From Pseudomonas jinjuensis (GTDB lineage Bacteria; Pseudomonadota; Gammaproteobacteria; Pseudomonadales; Pseudomonadaceae), in NCBI RefSeq assembly GCF_900103845.1, contig NZ_FNIJ01000011.1:124001-188000 (forward strand): a stretch of 64,000 nt of DNA, in the 5' to 3' direction. The translations under genes and the position numbers were made by a program. Below the pieces are notes generated by a model that was not told the DNA's origin, searched no databases, and worked only from the letters and a program-made list of their open reading frames with translations. Below, one piece after another: positions 1-8,285 of the stretch (position 1 is its first letter; every line of letters begins with the position of its first letter).

Positions 1-730
1 GATTCACCTCGATTTCGCCGCCTTCGCCCTTGATCACGATGGCGCGGTCGCCGAGCAGGCGGCTGCCTTCGCGGTGCATTTCCTGGTAGCCGGGGTGGAA
101 GATGCTCTGCAGGATGCAGGTGGCGCCCAGCGGGTTGAGCAGGCGCACGGCGGAGTGCATCGGCGAACGCAGGCCGAGGGTGTTGCGCAGGTCGATCATG
201 CGTTGCAGGCGCGGCATCCAGTCCATCAGCGGGGCGAAGGCCAGGCCGTGGTCGTCCAGCGCCGTGGCGACGCTGTTCCAGTCGCGGCACAGCGGGATGT
301 CCAGGGTGTCCAGCAGTTGCTCGCTGTACAGACGCCCGGCGGTATGCGCGCCGCCGCCATGCATGAGGATGCGCGCTCCGCTGCCGGCCAGGCATTTCGC
401 CGCCAGCAGGTACCAGGGCAGGTGGCGCTTCTTGCCGGCGTAGGTCGGCCAGTCGAGATCGACGGCGATCGCCGGGGCATCCAGGCGACTGCGTACCGCG
501 TCGGCGAAACCGGCCAGCTCCTCGGCGTTCTCCTCCTTGTGGCGCAGGAGCATGAGGAAGGCGCCGAGCTGGGTTTCCTCGACCGCGCCGTCGAGGATCA
601 TGCCCAGCGCTTCGCGGGCCTCGTCGCGGGTCATGCTGCGCGCGCCGCGCTTGCCCTTGCCGAGGATGCGGACGAACTGGGCGAAGAGGTGTTCGGCGGG
701 CGTTTGGAGTACGAGCGGGGCGGGGGTCAT
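1..730 (-). CDS. TrpD2/YbiB-type glycosyl transferase family protein (C-terminus off the left edge)
   Basis: The minus-strand reading frame starts at ATG 730 and runs off the window, giving about 243 residues of N-terminal and central sequence. It begins MTPAPLVLQTPAEHLF and contains the anthranilate-phosphoribosyltransferase-like segments RSMTRDEAREALGMILDG and RILMHGGGAHTAGR, followed by LRSPMHSAVRLLNPLGA. This matches the TrpD2/YbiB branch, a nucleic-acid-binding relative of TrpD that is not thought to make tryptophan. Its ATG overlaps the tusE stop in ATGA, so it is probably translated with the tus operon. TrpD itself is less likely because no other trp gene is near and the context is sulfur relay. 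The extreme C-terminus cannot be judged. Confidence 0.75.
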   Translation of the reverse strand, partial: MTPAPLVLQTPAEHLFAQFVRILGKGKRGARSMTRDEAREALGMILDGAVEETQLGAFLMLLRHKEENAEELAGFADAVRSRLDAPAIAVDLDWPTYAGKKRHLPWYLLAAKCLAGSGARILMHGGGAHTAGRLYSEQLLDTLDIPLCRDWNSVATALDDHGLAFAPLMDWMPRLQRMIDLRNTLGLRSPMHSAVRLLNPLGATCILQSIFHPGYQEMHREGSRLLGDRAIVIKGEGGEIEVN

Positions 731-1062
731 AGGCAGTTGGTCGGCTTGGGCAGGCCGGCGAGCTTGGCGGCAAGCTTGGCCGGGGTGCCCTTGAACAGGA
801 GGTTGAGGTGCAGGCTGTTGCCCTTGTCCGGGCCGAGGCGCTGGGCGACGTACCTGATCAGCGGGCGGTTGGCCGGCGACAGCTGGAACTCGCCGTAGAA
901 CTCGCGCAGCAGCAGAAGGATTTCCCAGTGCGCCGGCGTGAGATTGAGCCCCTCGTTGTGGGCGAGCGCCTCGGCGACCGCGTCGGACCAGTCCTGCAGG
1001 TATTGCAGGTAGCCGTCCTTGTCGAGGGCGATGGGTTGTCCGTTGACCAGAAGGGTGCTCAT
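727..1062 (-). CDS. tusE: TusE, sulfurtransferase of the tRNA 2-thiolation relay (DsrC family)
   Basis: This 111-residue protein belongs to the DsrC/TusE family. TusE accepts persulfide sulfur from the TusBCD complex and passes it to MnmA for 2-thiolation of U34 in tRNA Glu, Gln and Lys, in the cytoplasm. The C-terminus reads KPTNCL, with the penultimate Cys110 as the expected persulfide carrier. The second cysteine found about ten residues earlier in true DsrC proteins is absent, favouring TusE over sulfite-reductase DsrC. The internal ATG at 1062 was chosen over longer in-frame extensions because it gives the family's usual length and overlaps the tusB stop as ATGA. Confidence 0.9.
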   Translation of the reverse strand: MSTLLVNGQPIALDKDGYLQYLQDWSDAVAEALAHNEGLNLTPAHWEILLLLREFYGEFQLSPANRPLIRYVAQRLGPDKGNSLHLNLLFKGTPAKLAAKLAGLPKPTNCL

Positions 1063-1361
1063 AGCCAGGCGTTGACCTTGTCGAAACGGGTGCAGAGTTC
1101 GACGAACCCGGGGTAGTCCAGCGCGACGACCCGTGCCGGCACGTCGTCCAGGCCGCGCGCCTGCAGGTCTTCGAGCAGGGCGAACAGCGGGTTGCCGGCG
1201 GGCATCAGTTCCAGCGCCTGGCACGGCGCGGTGCCGGCGCGCAGGGCGTGCACCGCTTCGCCGCTGAGCAGCACGCCGTCGTCCGGGCCGAGCAGGTGCA
1301 GGCAGCTGGCGAGGCGGCCGTCGTTGAACGGGGAGTGCGAGAGCAGGTGGAGAGTGGCCAT
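1059..1361 (-). CDS. tusB: TusB, sulfur relay subunit (DsrH family)
   Basis: The 100-residue protein begins MATLHLLSHSPFNDGRL, characteristic of the DsrH/TusB family. TusB is the structural third subunit of the TusBCD hexamer that moves persulfide sulfur from TusA to TusE for tRNA thiolation. It lies between tusC and tusE in the usual order. Its ATG sits directly against the tusC stop, and its TGA overlaps the tusE start, so the whole block is translationally coupled. Length is normal and nothing is odd. Confidence 0.88.
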   Translation of the reverse strand: MATLHLLSHSPFNDGRLASCLHLLGPDDGVLLSGEAVHALRAGTAPCQALELMPAGNPLFALLEDLQARGLDDVPARVVALDYPGFVELCTRFDKVNAWL

Positions 1362-1720
1362 CAGAGGGTGATTACCTGGTCGTAGCGTTGAATCAGGTCG
1401 CGCAGGGCCGCGTCGTCGAGGACCTGCACCGGCAGTATCAGGCCGTCCGCGTCCAGCCCGCGTTCGCCAAGGCTGCGGGCGGCGGTGAAGAGCTCGTCGA
1501 TGCCGAACAGAGGCAGGGCCTGCAGGTTGGCCTGCAGGTCCTTCTGCTCGATGCTGGCGGGGCGCTGGTCCGGGACGAGCTGGAACACGCCGTCATCGAG
1601 GAACAGCAGGCCGATGGGCAGGTCGTAGGCGCCGCCGGCGAGGGCGATATCCAGGGCTTCGCGGGCGCCGGGGCCGGACCAGGGCGCCTGGCGGCTGACG
1701 ATCAGCAGCGATTTGCTCAT
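1361..1720 (-). CDS. tusC: TusC, sulfur relay subunit (DsrF family)
   Basis: The 119-residue protein starts MSKSLLIVSRQAPWSGP and continues AREALDIALAGGAYD and IGLLFLDDGVFQL, the classic DsrE/DsrF-like fold of TusC. It forms the TusBCD complex with its neighbours, shuttling sulfur to TusE in the cytoplasm. The start abuts the tusD stop and the stop abuts the tusB start, consistent with an operon read tusD, tusC, tusB, tusE. Confidence 0.9.
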   Translation of the reverse strand: MSKSLLIVSRQAPWSGPGAREALDIALAGGAYDLPIGLLFLDDGVFQLVPDQRPASIEQKDLQANLQALPLFGIDELFTAARSLGERGLDADGLILPVQVLDDAALRDLIQRYDQVITL

Positions 1721-2112
1721 CAGTGGCCTCCGAAGCAGACCAGCCGGTCCGCCTGTTGCGTCGCTTCATGCAGCTGACCGAGCCCGGACAGCTCCCAGGG
1801 CGCCTGCAGGTTGGCCGCGGGACGAGAGTAGCGGTTGGCCTCTTCCTGGTTGAGCACGCCACGGCGCAGGGCGGCGGCGATGCAGACCACGCCGTCGAGC
1901 CGGTTGTCGGCTACGAAGCGGGTCCAGGCGGCGGCGACGTCCAGTTCGTCCTGGCCAGCCACTGCGTTGCTCGACGCGCTGTGCACGCCTTCCTGGTAGA
2001 AGAACAGGCGGACGATCTCATGGCCGCCGGCCAGCGCCGCTTCGGCGAAGCGCAGGGCGCGGCGGGCGGCGGGCGAGTGGGGCGGCGCGAACAGGGCGAT
2101 GGCGAATTTCAT
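1720..2112 (-). CDS. tusD: TusD, persulfide-carrying sulfurtransferase subunit (DsrE family)
   Basis: First gene of the tus operon, 130 residues. TusD is the catalytic subunit of TusBCD and takes sulfur from TusA. The active cysteine is visible as Cys77 in DGVVCIAAALRRG, matching the E. coli TusD Cys78 context. The N-terminus MKFAIALFAPPHSPAARRAL and GGHEIVRLFFYQEGVH are typical of the family. About 100 bp separate it from the upstream yccA, with a terminator hairpin between, so tusDCBE probably has its own promoter just upstream of 2112. Confidence 0.9.
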   Translation of the reverse strand: MKFAIALFAPPHSPAARRALRFAEAALAGGHEIVRLFFYQEGVHSASSNAVAGQDELDVAAAWTRFVADNRLDGVVCIAAALRRGVLNQEEANRYSRPAANLQAPWELSGLGQLHEATQQADRLVCFGGH

Positions 2113-2160
2113 GGGCGGGCCGTGCTGGAGGATTTTCGCAGGATGATACTTTCGCCGGAC

Positions 2161-2193
2161 GGAAAAAGAAAAAGCCCGTCGAAACGGGCTTTT
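2161..2193 (-). terminator. Rho-independent terminator of yccA
   Basis: A 9-bp perfect stem (AAAGCCCGT at 2171-2179 against ACGGGCTTT at 2184-2192) has a 4-nt loop. On the minus strand it is followed by a T-rich tail (complement of 2161-2170), which fits termination of yccA, whose stop is at 2213. Confidence 0.85.
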
Positions 2194-2212
2194 CTGGAGT
2201 GCCTGGAAGCTG

Positions 2213-2878
2213 TCAGTCGTCGCTGCCCATGATGCCGAAGATCTGCAGCAGGCTGATGAACAGGTTGTAGATCGACACGTACAGGCTGATGGTCGCCATG
2301 ATGTAGTTGCGCTCGCCGCCGTGGATGATCGCGCTGGTCTGGAACAGGATCATCGCCGAGGAGAACAGCACGAAGCCGGCGCTGATCGCCAGTTGCAGGC
2401 CGCTGATCTGGAAGAACAGCGAGACCAGCACCGCGCCCAGCAGGACGAAGAAGCCGGCGGTGATGAACCCGGACAGGAAGCTCATGTCCTTGCGGGTGGT
2501 CAGCACGTAGGCGGACAGGCCGAAGAACACCAGGGCGGTCATGAAGAACGCCGAGGAGATCACGCTGGCGCCGTTGGCCATGCCCAGGTACAGGTTCAGG
2601 ATCGGACCGAGGGTGTAACCCATGAAGCCGGTCAGGGCGAAGGTGCTGAGCAGACCCCAGGCGCTATTGCGCAGTTTGACCGTCAGGAAGAACAGACCAT
2701 AGAAGCCGATCAACACGACGAAGATGCTGGGGTAGGGCACACGCATCTGTTGCGAAACGTAGGCCACCAGGCCGCTGAAGGCGAGAGTGAGGGCGAGCAG
2801 TCCATAGGTATTGCGCAGGACCCCGCTGACCTCCTTCTGCTCCACGGCTGTGGCATTGAGGTATTGGCGTTCTTGCAT
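2213..2878 (-). CDS. yccA: YccA, Bax-inhibitor-1 family inner-membrane protein
   Basis: The 221-residue protein has seven hydrophobic segments and the Bax inhibitor-1/YccA signature, for example GFMGYTLGPILNLY and the C-terminal SLYVSIYNLFISLLQIFGI. In E. coli YccA is a substrate and modulator of the membrane protease FtsH and protects the Sec translocon when jammed. The start MQERQYLNATAVEQKE at 2878 was chosen because AGGAG sits about 8 nt upstream. The longer open frame reads back through the neighbouring tRNA-Ser and is not credible. It is monocistronic with its own terminator. Confidence 0.9.
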   Translation of the reverse strand: MQERQYLNATAVEQKEVSGVLRNTYGLLALTLAFSGLVAYVSQQMRVPYPSIFVVLIGFYGLFFLTVKLRNSAWGLLSTFALTGFMGYTLGPILNLYLGMANGASVISSAFFMTALVFFGLSAYVLTTRKDMSFLSGFITAGFFVLLGAVLVSLFFQISGLQLAISAGFVLFSSAMILFQTSAIIHGGERNYIMATISLYVSIYNLFISLLQIFGIMGSDD

Positions 2879-2958
2879 GGTTAGCACTCCTGTATATGAA
2901 CCATGAACATGGTTAGGCGCATCATAGCAAAGCGTATATGACGGCCAACCAGCAGAGT

Positions 2959-2986
2959 TTGACAGTGTGTTGCGATCCGGTACTAT
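2959..2986 (+). promoter_or_regulatory. Sigma-70 promoter of tRNA-Ser
   Basis: TTGACA at 2959-2964 and TACTAT at 2981-2986 are separated by 16 bp, placing a start site about 7 nt upstream of the mature tRNA at 3000. The GC-rich stretch CGCCCCGCG just after the -10 resembles a stringent-control discriminator. Confidence 0.75.
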
Positions 2987-2999
2987 TGCGCCCCGCGAT

Positions 3000-3087
3000 G
3001 GAAGTGTGGCCGAGTGGTTTAAGGCAGCGGTCTTGAAAACCGCCGGGTGTAACAGCCCCCAGAGTTCGAATCTCTGCGCTTCCGCCA
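3000..3087 (+). tRNA. tRNA-Ser(UGA)
   Basis: An 88-nt class II tRNA. The acceptor strand GGAAGTG (3000-3006) pairs with CGCTTCC (3077-3083), CCA is encoded at 3085-3087, the anticodon loop is CTTGAAA with anticodon TGA, a long variable arm GGGTGTAACAGCCCCC follows, and the T-loop is GTTCGAATC. It decodes UCA and UCG. Its own promoter lies upstream and a terminator downstream. Confidence 0.97.
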
Positions 3088-3098
3088 TCATTTCGAAG

Positions 3099-3124
3099 AG
3101 CCCGCCTATCTGGCGGGCTTTTTG
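3099..3124 (+). terminator. Terminator of tRNA-Ser
   Basis: The 8-bp stem AGCCCGCC (3099-3106) and GGCGGGCT (3112-3119) has a 5-nt loop and is followed by a run of T. It lies 12 bp downstream of the tRNA 3' end. Confidence 0.9.
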
Positions 3125-3280
3125 CTTTCTGCGCCATGTGCGGTGATGTCATTGCTGCGTAATTTTTTTGACGCTTGAACTTTGACTTGGACGTTTCAAG
3201 CTAGGTTCCGGATGCATCTTTCTGATAAGGTTCCGGGATTCCACGTTTCTGTTTCCCCTTTTTGCGCAACGAGGTGCTGA

Positions 3281-3925
3281 GTGATCAAGGTGCTGGTGGT
3301 CGATGATCACGATCTGGTTCGCACCGGTATTACCCGCATGCTTGCCGACATAGAGGGCCTGCAGGTCGTTGGCCAGGCCGAATCGGGCGAGGCCGCGTTG
3401 AAGCTGGCCCGTGAGCTGCACCCCGATGTCGTGCTGATGGATCTGAAGATGCCGGGCATCGGCGGCCTCGAGGCGACCCGCAAGTTGCTGCGCAGCCAGC
3501 CGGACGTGCGCGTCGTGGTGGTCACCGTCTGCGAGGAAGATCCCTTCCCGACCCGCCTGATGCAGGCCGGTGCCGCCGGATACCTGACCAAGGGCGCCGG
3601 GTTGGGGGAGATGGTCCAGGCGATTCGCCAGGTCTTCGCCGGGCAGCGCTACATCAGTCCGCAGATCGCCCAGAGCCTCGCGCTGAAGTCCTTCGAGCCG
3701 GAGAAGAACGGTTCGCCGTTCGACACGCTGTCCGAGCGGGAAATCCAGATCGCCCTGATGATCGCCAACTGCCACAAGGTGCAGAGCATTTCCGACAAGC
3801 TCTGCCTGTCGCCGAAAACCGTGAACACCTACCGCTACCGGATTTTCGAGAAACTCTCGATCACCAGCGACGTGGAGCTGGCGCTTCTCGCCGTGCGCCA
3901 CGGCATGGTCGACGCCAGCCACTGA
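3281..3925 (+). CDS. gacA: GacA (UvrY), response regulator of the GacS/GacA system
   Basis: A 214-residue NarL-type regulator. The receiver domain occupies about residues 1-120 with acidic D8/D9, phospho-acceptor Asp54 in [10 protein letters not shown], and the threonine/lysine positions VVVVTVCEE and YLTKGAG. A LuxR-type HTH follows at about 145-205 ([33 protein letters not shown]). GacA activates the small RNAs RsmY/RsmZ and so controls secondary metabolism, biofilm and virulence. Translation begins at GTG 3281 with GAGG upstream, and uvrC follows after one base. That gacA-uvrC pairing is conserved across gammaproteobacteria and makes the identification firm. Confidence 0.96.
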   Translation: MIKVLVVDDHDLVRTGITRMLADIEGLQVVGQAESGEAALKLARELHPDVVLMDLKMPGIGGLEATRKLLRSQPDVRVVVVTVCEEDPFPTRLMQAGAAGYLTKGAGLGEMVQAIRQVFAGQRYISPQIAQSLALKSFEPEKNGSPFDTLSEREIQIALMIANCHKVQSISDKLCLSPKTVNTYRYRIFEKLSITSDVELALLAVRHGMVDASH

Positions 3926-3926
3926 C

Positions 3927-5753
<1,827 letters not shown>

Positions 5754-5786
5754 AATTGCCCGTTCAACTTGCAGACCTCATTTCCG

Positions 5787-6347
5787 ATGAATATCCCGAA
5801 CCTGCTCACTCTGCTCCGCGTTCTGCTCATCCCGATCTTCATTCTCCTCTTCTATCTCCCTTTCTCCGGCAGCCACCTGGCCGCCAGCGCGGTCTTTGCC
5901 CTGGCCAGCGCCACCGACTGGCTTGACGGATACCTCGCGCGCAAGCTGGGGCAGAGCACGCCCTTCGGCGCCTTCCTCGATCCCGTAGCGGACAAGCTGA
6001 CGGTCGCGGTGGCCCTGGTCCTGCTGGTGGAAGAGCACAGCAACCTGTGGCTGACCCTGCCGGCGATGATCATCATCGGCCGCGAGATCGTGGTTTCCGC
6101 CCTGCGCGAATGGATGGCCGAACTGGGTGCGCGCGCGCATGTCGCGGTGTCCAACCTCGGCAAGTGGAAGACGGCGGCGCAGATGGTCGCCCTGGTCATC
6201 CTGCTGGCCAATCCGCCGCTGGTGACCTTCTGGGTCGTGCTCGGCTACGCCCTGCTGATCATCGCCGCGGCCCTTACCCTGTGGTCGATGGTTCACTACC
6301 TGCTGGCTGCCTGGCCGCATCTCAGCACCGACCCGAAAGAGAAATAA
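5787..6347 (+). CDS. pgsA: PgsA, CDP-diacylglycerol-glycerol-3-phosphate 3-phosphatidyltransferase
   Basis: This inner-membrane enzyme makes phosphatidylglycerol phosphate, the committed step to phosphatidylglycerol and cardiolipin. The CDP-alcohol phosphotransferase signature is complete: Asp44 and Asp47 in [10 protein letters not shown], then Gly61, Asp65 and Asp69 in [11 protein letters not shown]. Several hydrophobic helices span the 186-residue protein. The start [16 protein letters not shown] was preferred to an upstream in-frame start because PgsA proteins begin this way. It follows uvrC by about 33 bp, and the tRNA operon promoter starts just after it. Confidence 0.95.
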   Translation: MNIPNLLTLLRVLLIPIFILLFYLPFSGSHLAASAVFALASATDWLDGYLARKLGQSTPFGAFLDPVADKLTVAVALVLLVEEHSNLWLTLPAMIIIGREIVVSALREWMAELGARAHVAVSNLGKWKTAAQMVALVILLANPPLVTFWVVLGYALLIIAAALTLWSMVHYLLAAWPHLSTDPKEK

Positions 6348-6366
6348 CTTTTTTTGAATCAAAGAG

Positions 6367-6394
6367 TTGACAGGGATTCTCCAATCGATAGAAT
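6367..6394 (+). promoter_or_regulatory. Sigma-70 promoter of the Gly-Cys tRNA operon
   Basis: A perfect TTGACA at 6367-6372 and TAGAAT at 6389-6394 are spaced 16 bp apart. Transcription would begin about 12 nt before tRNA-Gly, with a GC-rich discriminator GGCGCCCG. Confidence 0.8.
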
Positions 6395-6412
6395 GGCGCC
6401 CGTCAACACGAC

Positions 6413-6488
<76 letters not shown>

Positions 6489-6527
6489 AATCAGGAAGAT
6501 TTGCGAAGCGAATCTTCAAGCTTCAAA

Positions 6528-6601
6528 GGCTGAGTAGCAGAGTGGTTATGCACCGGATTGCAAATCCGTGAACGCCGGTTCGATTCCGACCTCAGCCTCC
6601 A
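6528..6601 (+). tRNA. tRNA-Cys(GCA)
   Basis: A 74-nt tRNA. GGCTGAG (6528-6534) pairs with CTCAGCC (6591-6597). The anticodon is GCA within GGATTGCAAATCC, and CCA is encoded at 6599-6601. It lies 39 bp after tRNA-Gly on the same transcript and a strong terminator follows. Confidence 0.97.
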
Positions 6602-6605
6602 ATAG

Positions 6606-6641
6606 AAAAGCCCTGTAGATCGAAGATTTACAGGGCTTTTT
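6606..6641 (+). terminator. Terminator after tRNA-Cys
   Basis: A 12-bp stem, AAAAGCCCTGTA (6606-6617) with TACAGGGCTTTT (6629-6640), encloses an 11-nt loop and ends in a T run. It separates the Gly-Cys transcript from the Leu locus downstream. Confidence 0.88.
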
Positions 6642-6761
6642 CTTTAAGGTTCGGCTGGTTTGGCGAACTTGCGTGCAGGGGAGGGCGTGTATATATTCCA
6701 GCCCTTTCCGCATGGGACCGAACAATACGTAGGTCCTTTCTTCACGCTTCACCGCGCTACT

Positions 6762-6803
6762 GCCCGAATGGCGAAATCGGTAGACGCAGGAGACTTAAAA
6801 TCT
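6762..6803 (+). pseudogene. 5' half of a tRNA-Leu(UAA)-like gene, 3' half missing
   Basis: The sequence from GCCCGAATGG through CGGTAGACGCAGGAGACTT and into AAAATCT reproduces a tRNA-Leu 5' acceptor strand, D-arm and UAA anticodon loop, without an intron. After about 6803 the sequence stops resembling a tRNA: no matching anticodon-stem strand beyond three pairs, no T-arm and no acceptor 3' strand were found before 6960. It differs from the intact tRNA-Leu at several D-arm positions, so it is not a simple recent duplicate. An unusual highly diverged tRNA cannot be fully excluded. Confidence 0.6.
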
Positions 6804-6960
6804 GATTTGTCAAGTCTTGGCAATTCCATCTTTAGGAAGGAAAAGCTAGAGAAGACAATAGGTTGCAGAATTCGTAGGCTTGGGCCGGCGCCTGACTTAG
6901 AGGGCTAGGGGCCAAGTAGGAGCCAGGCGGAAACGGTTAGGCTCCAGTATTGAAAGACTT

Positions 6961-7270
6961 GCCCGAGTGGTGAAATTGGTAGACACAGGGGACTTGAATA
7001 TTTGAGCCCTCCGGGGGAAACCCCAGAGGTGAAGCCCGTCAAACTCGGTGAAAGCCCTGGATGCCACTGCATCCGAGCCAACGCCGAGCCAAGCCCGACC
7101 CTAGTGGTTGGGAAGGTGTAGAGAGCAGACGGCGGGCACCTACGGCTACAAGGCTATGGTGAAGGCGTGCTCCAGACCACGAACAGCGAGAGTGCTGGCG
7201 GCGAAAGTCGAAGTGGTAAGAAAATCCCCCGCCGCAAGGCGTGCCGGTTCGACCCCGGCCTCGGGTACCA
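6961..7270 (+). tRNA. tRNA-Leu(UAA) interrupted by a group I intron
   Basis: Exon 1 is 6961-6995 and exon 2 is 7221-7270. Joined they give an 85-nt class II tRNA. GCCCGAG pairs with CTCGGGT (the G1-U72 pair is normal in tRNA-Leu(UAA)), the D-arm is GTGGTGAAATTGGTAGACAC, the anticodon stem-loop is GGGGA-CTTAAAA-TCCCC, the variable arm CGCCGCAAGGCG follows, the T-arm is GCCGGTTCGACCCCGGC, and CCA is encoded. The interruption falls exactly between U34 and A35 of the anticodon. Without splicing the tRNA cannot fold. No other tRNA-Leu(UAA) is visible in the window apart from the broken fragment at 6762. Confidence 0.93.
6996..7220 (+). ncRNA. Group I intron (IC3-like) in the tRNA-Leu anticodon loop
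   Basis: This 225-nt intron follows an exon ending in U and ends in G (7220), as group I introns require. Core helices can be paired by eye. P1 puts the exon CUU against GAG at about 7003-7005 with a U-G wobble at the splice site. P3 is GCCCGTC (7034-7040) with GGCGGGC (7131-7137). P4 is CTCGGTG (7044-7050) with CGCCGAG (7082-7088). P5 extension is GGATGC/GCATCC (7059-7074). P6 is CCCGACC (7094-7100) with GGTTGGG (7106-7112). P7 is AGCA (7124-7127) with TGCT (7168-7171). P9 includes CAGC/GCTG and a GAAA tetraloop. It has no ORF, so it is presumably immobile but self-splicing. Insertion site and size match cyanobacterial and plastid tRNA-Leu(UAA) introns. Confidence 0.92.
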
Positions 7271-7276
7271 ATCCAG

Positions 7277-7308
7277 AGCCGCCCCTGTTTATGCAGGGGC
7301 GGCTTTTT
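7277..7308 (+). terminator. Terminator of tRNA-Leu
   Basis: An 11-bp perfect stem, AGCCGCCCCTG (7277-7287) and CAGGGGCGGCT (7294-7304), has a 6-nt loop followed by TTTTT. It begins 6 bp after the tRNA CCA end and marks the end of the conserved tRNA cluster. Confidence 0.93.
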
Positions 7309-7439
7309 GTTTCTGCCGCATTTTGCTTGAAGAAGTCGTAACCGGCAGCAGCCGACCGATTCTGTTGAAAAATTATCCGCCACCGCCAAGATCATGTCGC
7401 TAGCGGAGTATGGGGCGGGCAGCATTATGGGATGGTTGC

Positions 7440-8094
7440 CAGGTGGACAGCAGTGCCTTTGCTATCTGTTCAATTTGGAAGACCACGTCCCGCTCTAACA
7501 CCTCTTGTGCCACATCGACTAGTGCCTGGATCTCAGCGATCTGCGTGCCACCTAGCCGATTTCTACAGCACCATCGGACGCCTGTCGATTGACCCAGAGT
7601 TGACGCTGCGCATGCTGGTTGTCGGCTACTGCTACGGTATCTGTTCCGAGCGACGGTTGTGCGAAGAGGTGTACCTGAACCTGGCCTACCGTCGGATCTG
7701 TCGGCTGGGCCTGGAGGATGAAGTGCTCAATCACTCGACCTTCTCGAAGCATCGCCACGGCCGCTTCCGTGACGGCGGCCTGTTCCGCGTGGAGAGGTCG
7801 ACTGGCGCGATCCGGCGCTTAGCACGCGCGCCGTGCGCGAGTACCTTGATACCCTCGATGAGGAAACGCTGGCCGAGGCTCTTCCCAAGAAGCTGTCCCT
7901 TACCGATCTGCTGGCCCGGCCTATTTTGCCTACTCCACCAATTATCTGATCGATACCGCGCATGGGATAGATACGCCTGCGGCAATCAGAACCCTCAAAC
8001 CTAGGCCTGGAAGCTTAATGAAAAGCCCAAAGGCAACTTCGAGTTGCTGCAGCCATTTAGCAAGCTGGCACACCTGGTCGGTTGGCTGCCGTAG
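7440..8094 (+). pseudogene. IS1182-family transposase remnant, frameshifted and internally deleted
   Basis: Several frames each give a piece of one IS1182-type DDE transposase. The N-terminal DUF772-like block reads GRLSIDPELTLRMLVVGYCY, then ERRLCEEVYLNLAYRRICRL and HSTFSKHRHGRFRDG. After a frame change near 7797 comes VDWRDPALSTRAVREYLDTL and KKLSLTDLLAR. Another frame change near 7920 gives AYFAYSTNYLIDTAHGI. The C-terminal tail KLNEKPKGNFELLQPF ends at TAG 8094. The central catalytic DDE part is largely missing, so it is dead. Clear terminal inverted repeats were not found. It marks the left side of the accessory region. Confidence 0.75.
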
Positions 8095-8285
8095 AACTGC
8101 CTATTTCAACAGAATCGATACAACGCGGACACTCGCGCGGCTGCTTTGTCGACTCATGGACAATGAAAGCCATTTACTGAGGCAAAAAAAGGTTGACCTT
8201 CCCAACGTGTCAAGCGGGATAACAGGCCATGGAAGCTGTTTCGTCTCAGCCAGGCCAAGTGGACCCAGACCAGGAAGGCATACCG

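Larger units (their letters stand above)
6602..6960. other. Gene-poor spacer between tRNA-Cys and tRNA-Leu, relatively AT-rich
   Basis: Apart from the terminator at 6606-6641 and the tRNA-Leu-like fragment at 6762-6803, no protein gene is supported. The stretch 6800-6960 is visibly less GC-rich than its surroundings. It may contain the promoter for the intron-bearing tRNA-Leu, but no convincing -35/-10 pair was identified. Confidence 0.5.

Noticed and set aside
6996..7220. The tRNA-Leu interruption as an inserted mobile element or a sequencing error
   Set aside because: The exon-intron boundaries give a perfect tRNA when joined, and the insert forms a complete group I core, which chance or error would not produce.
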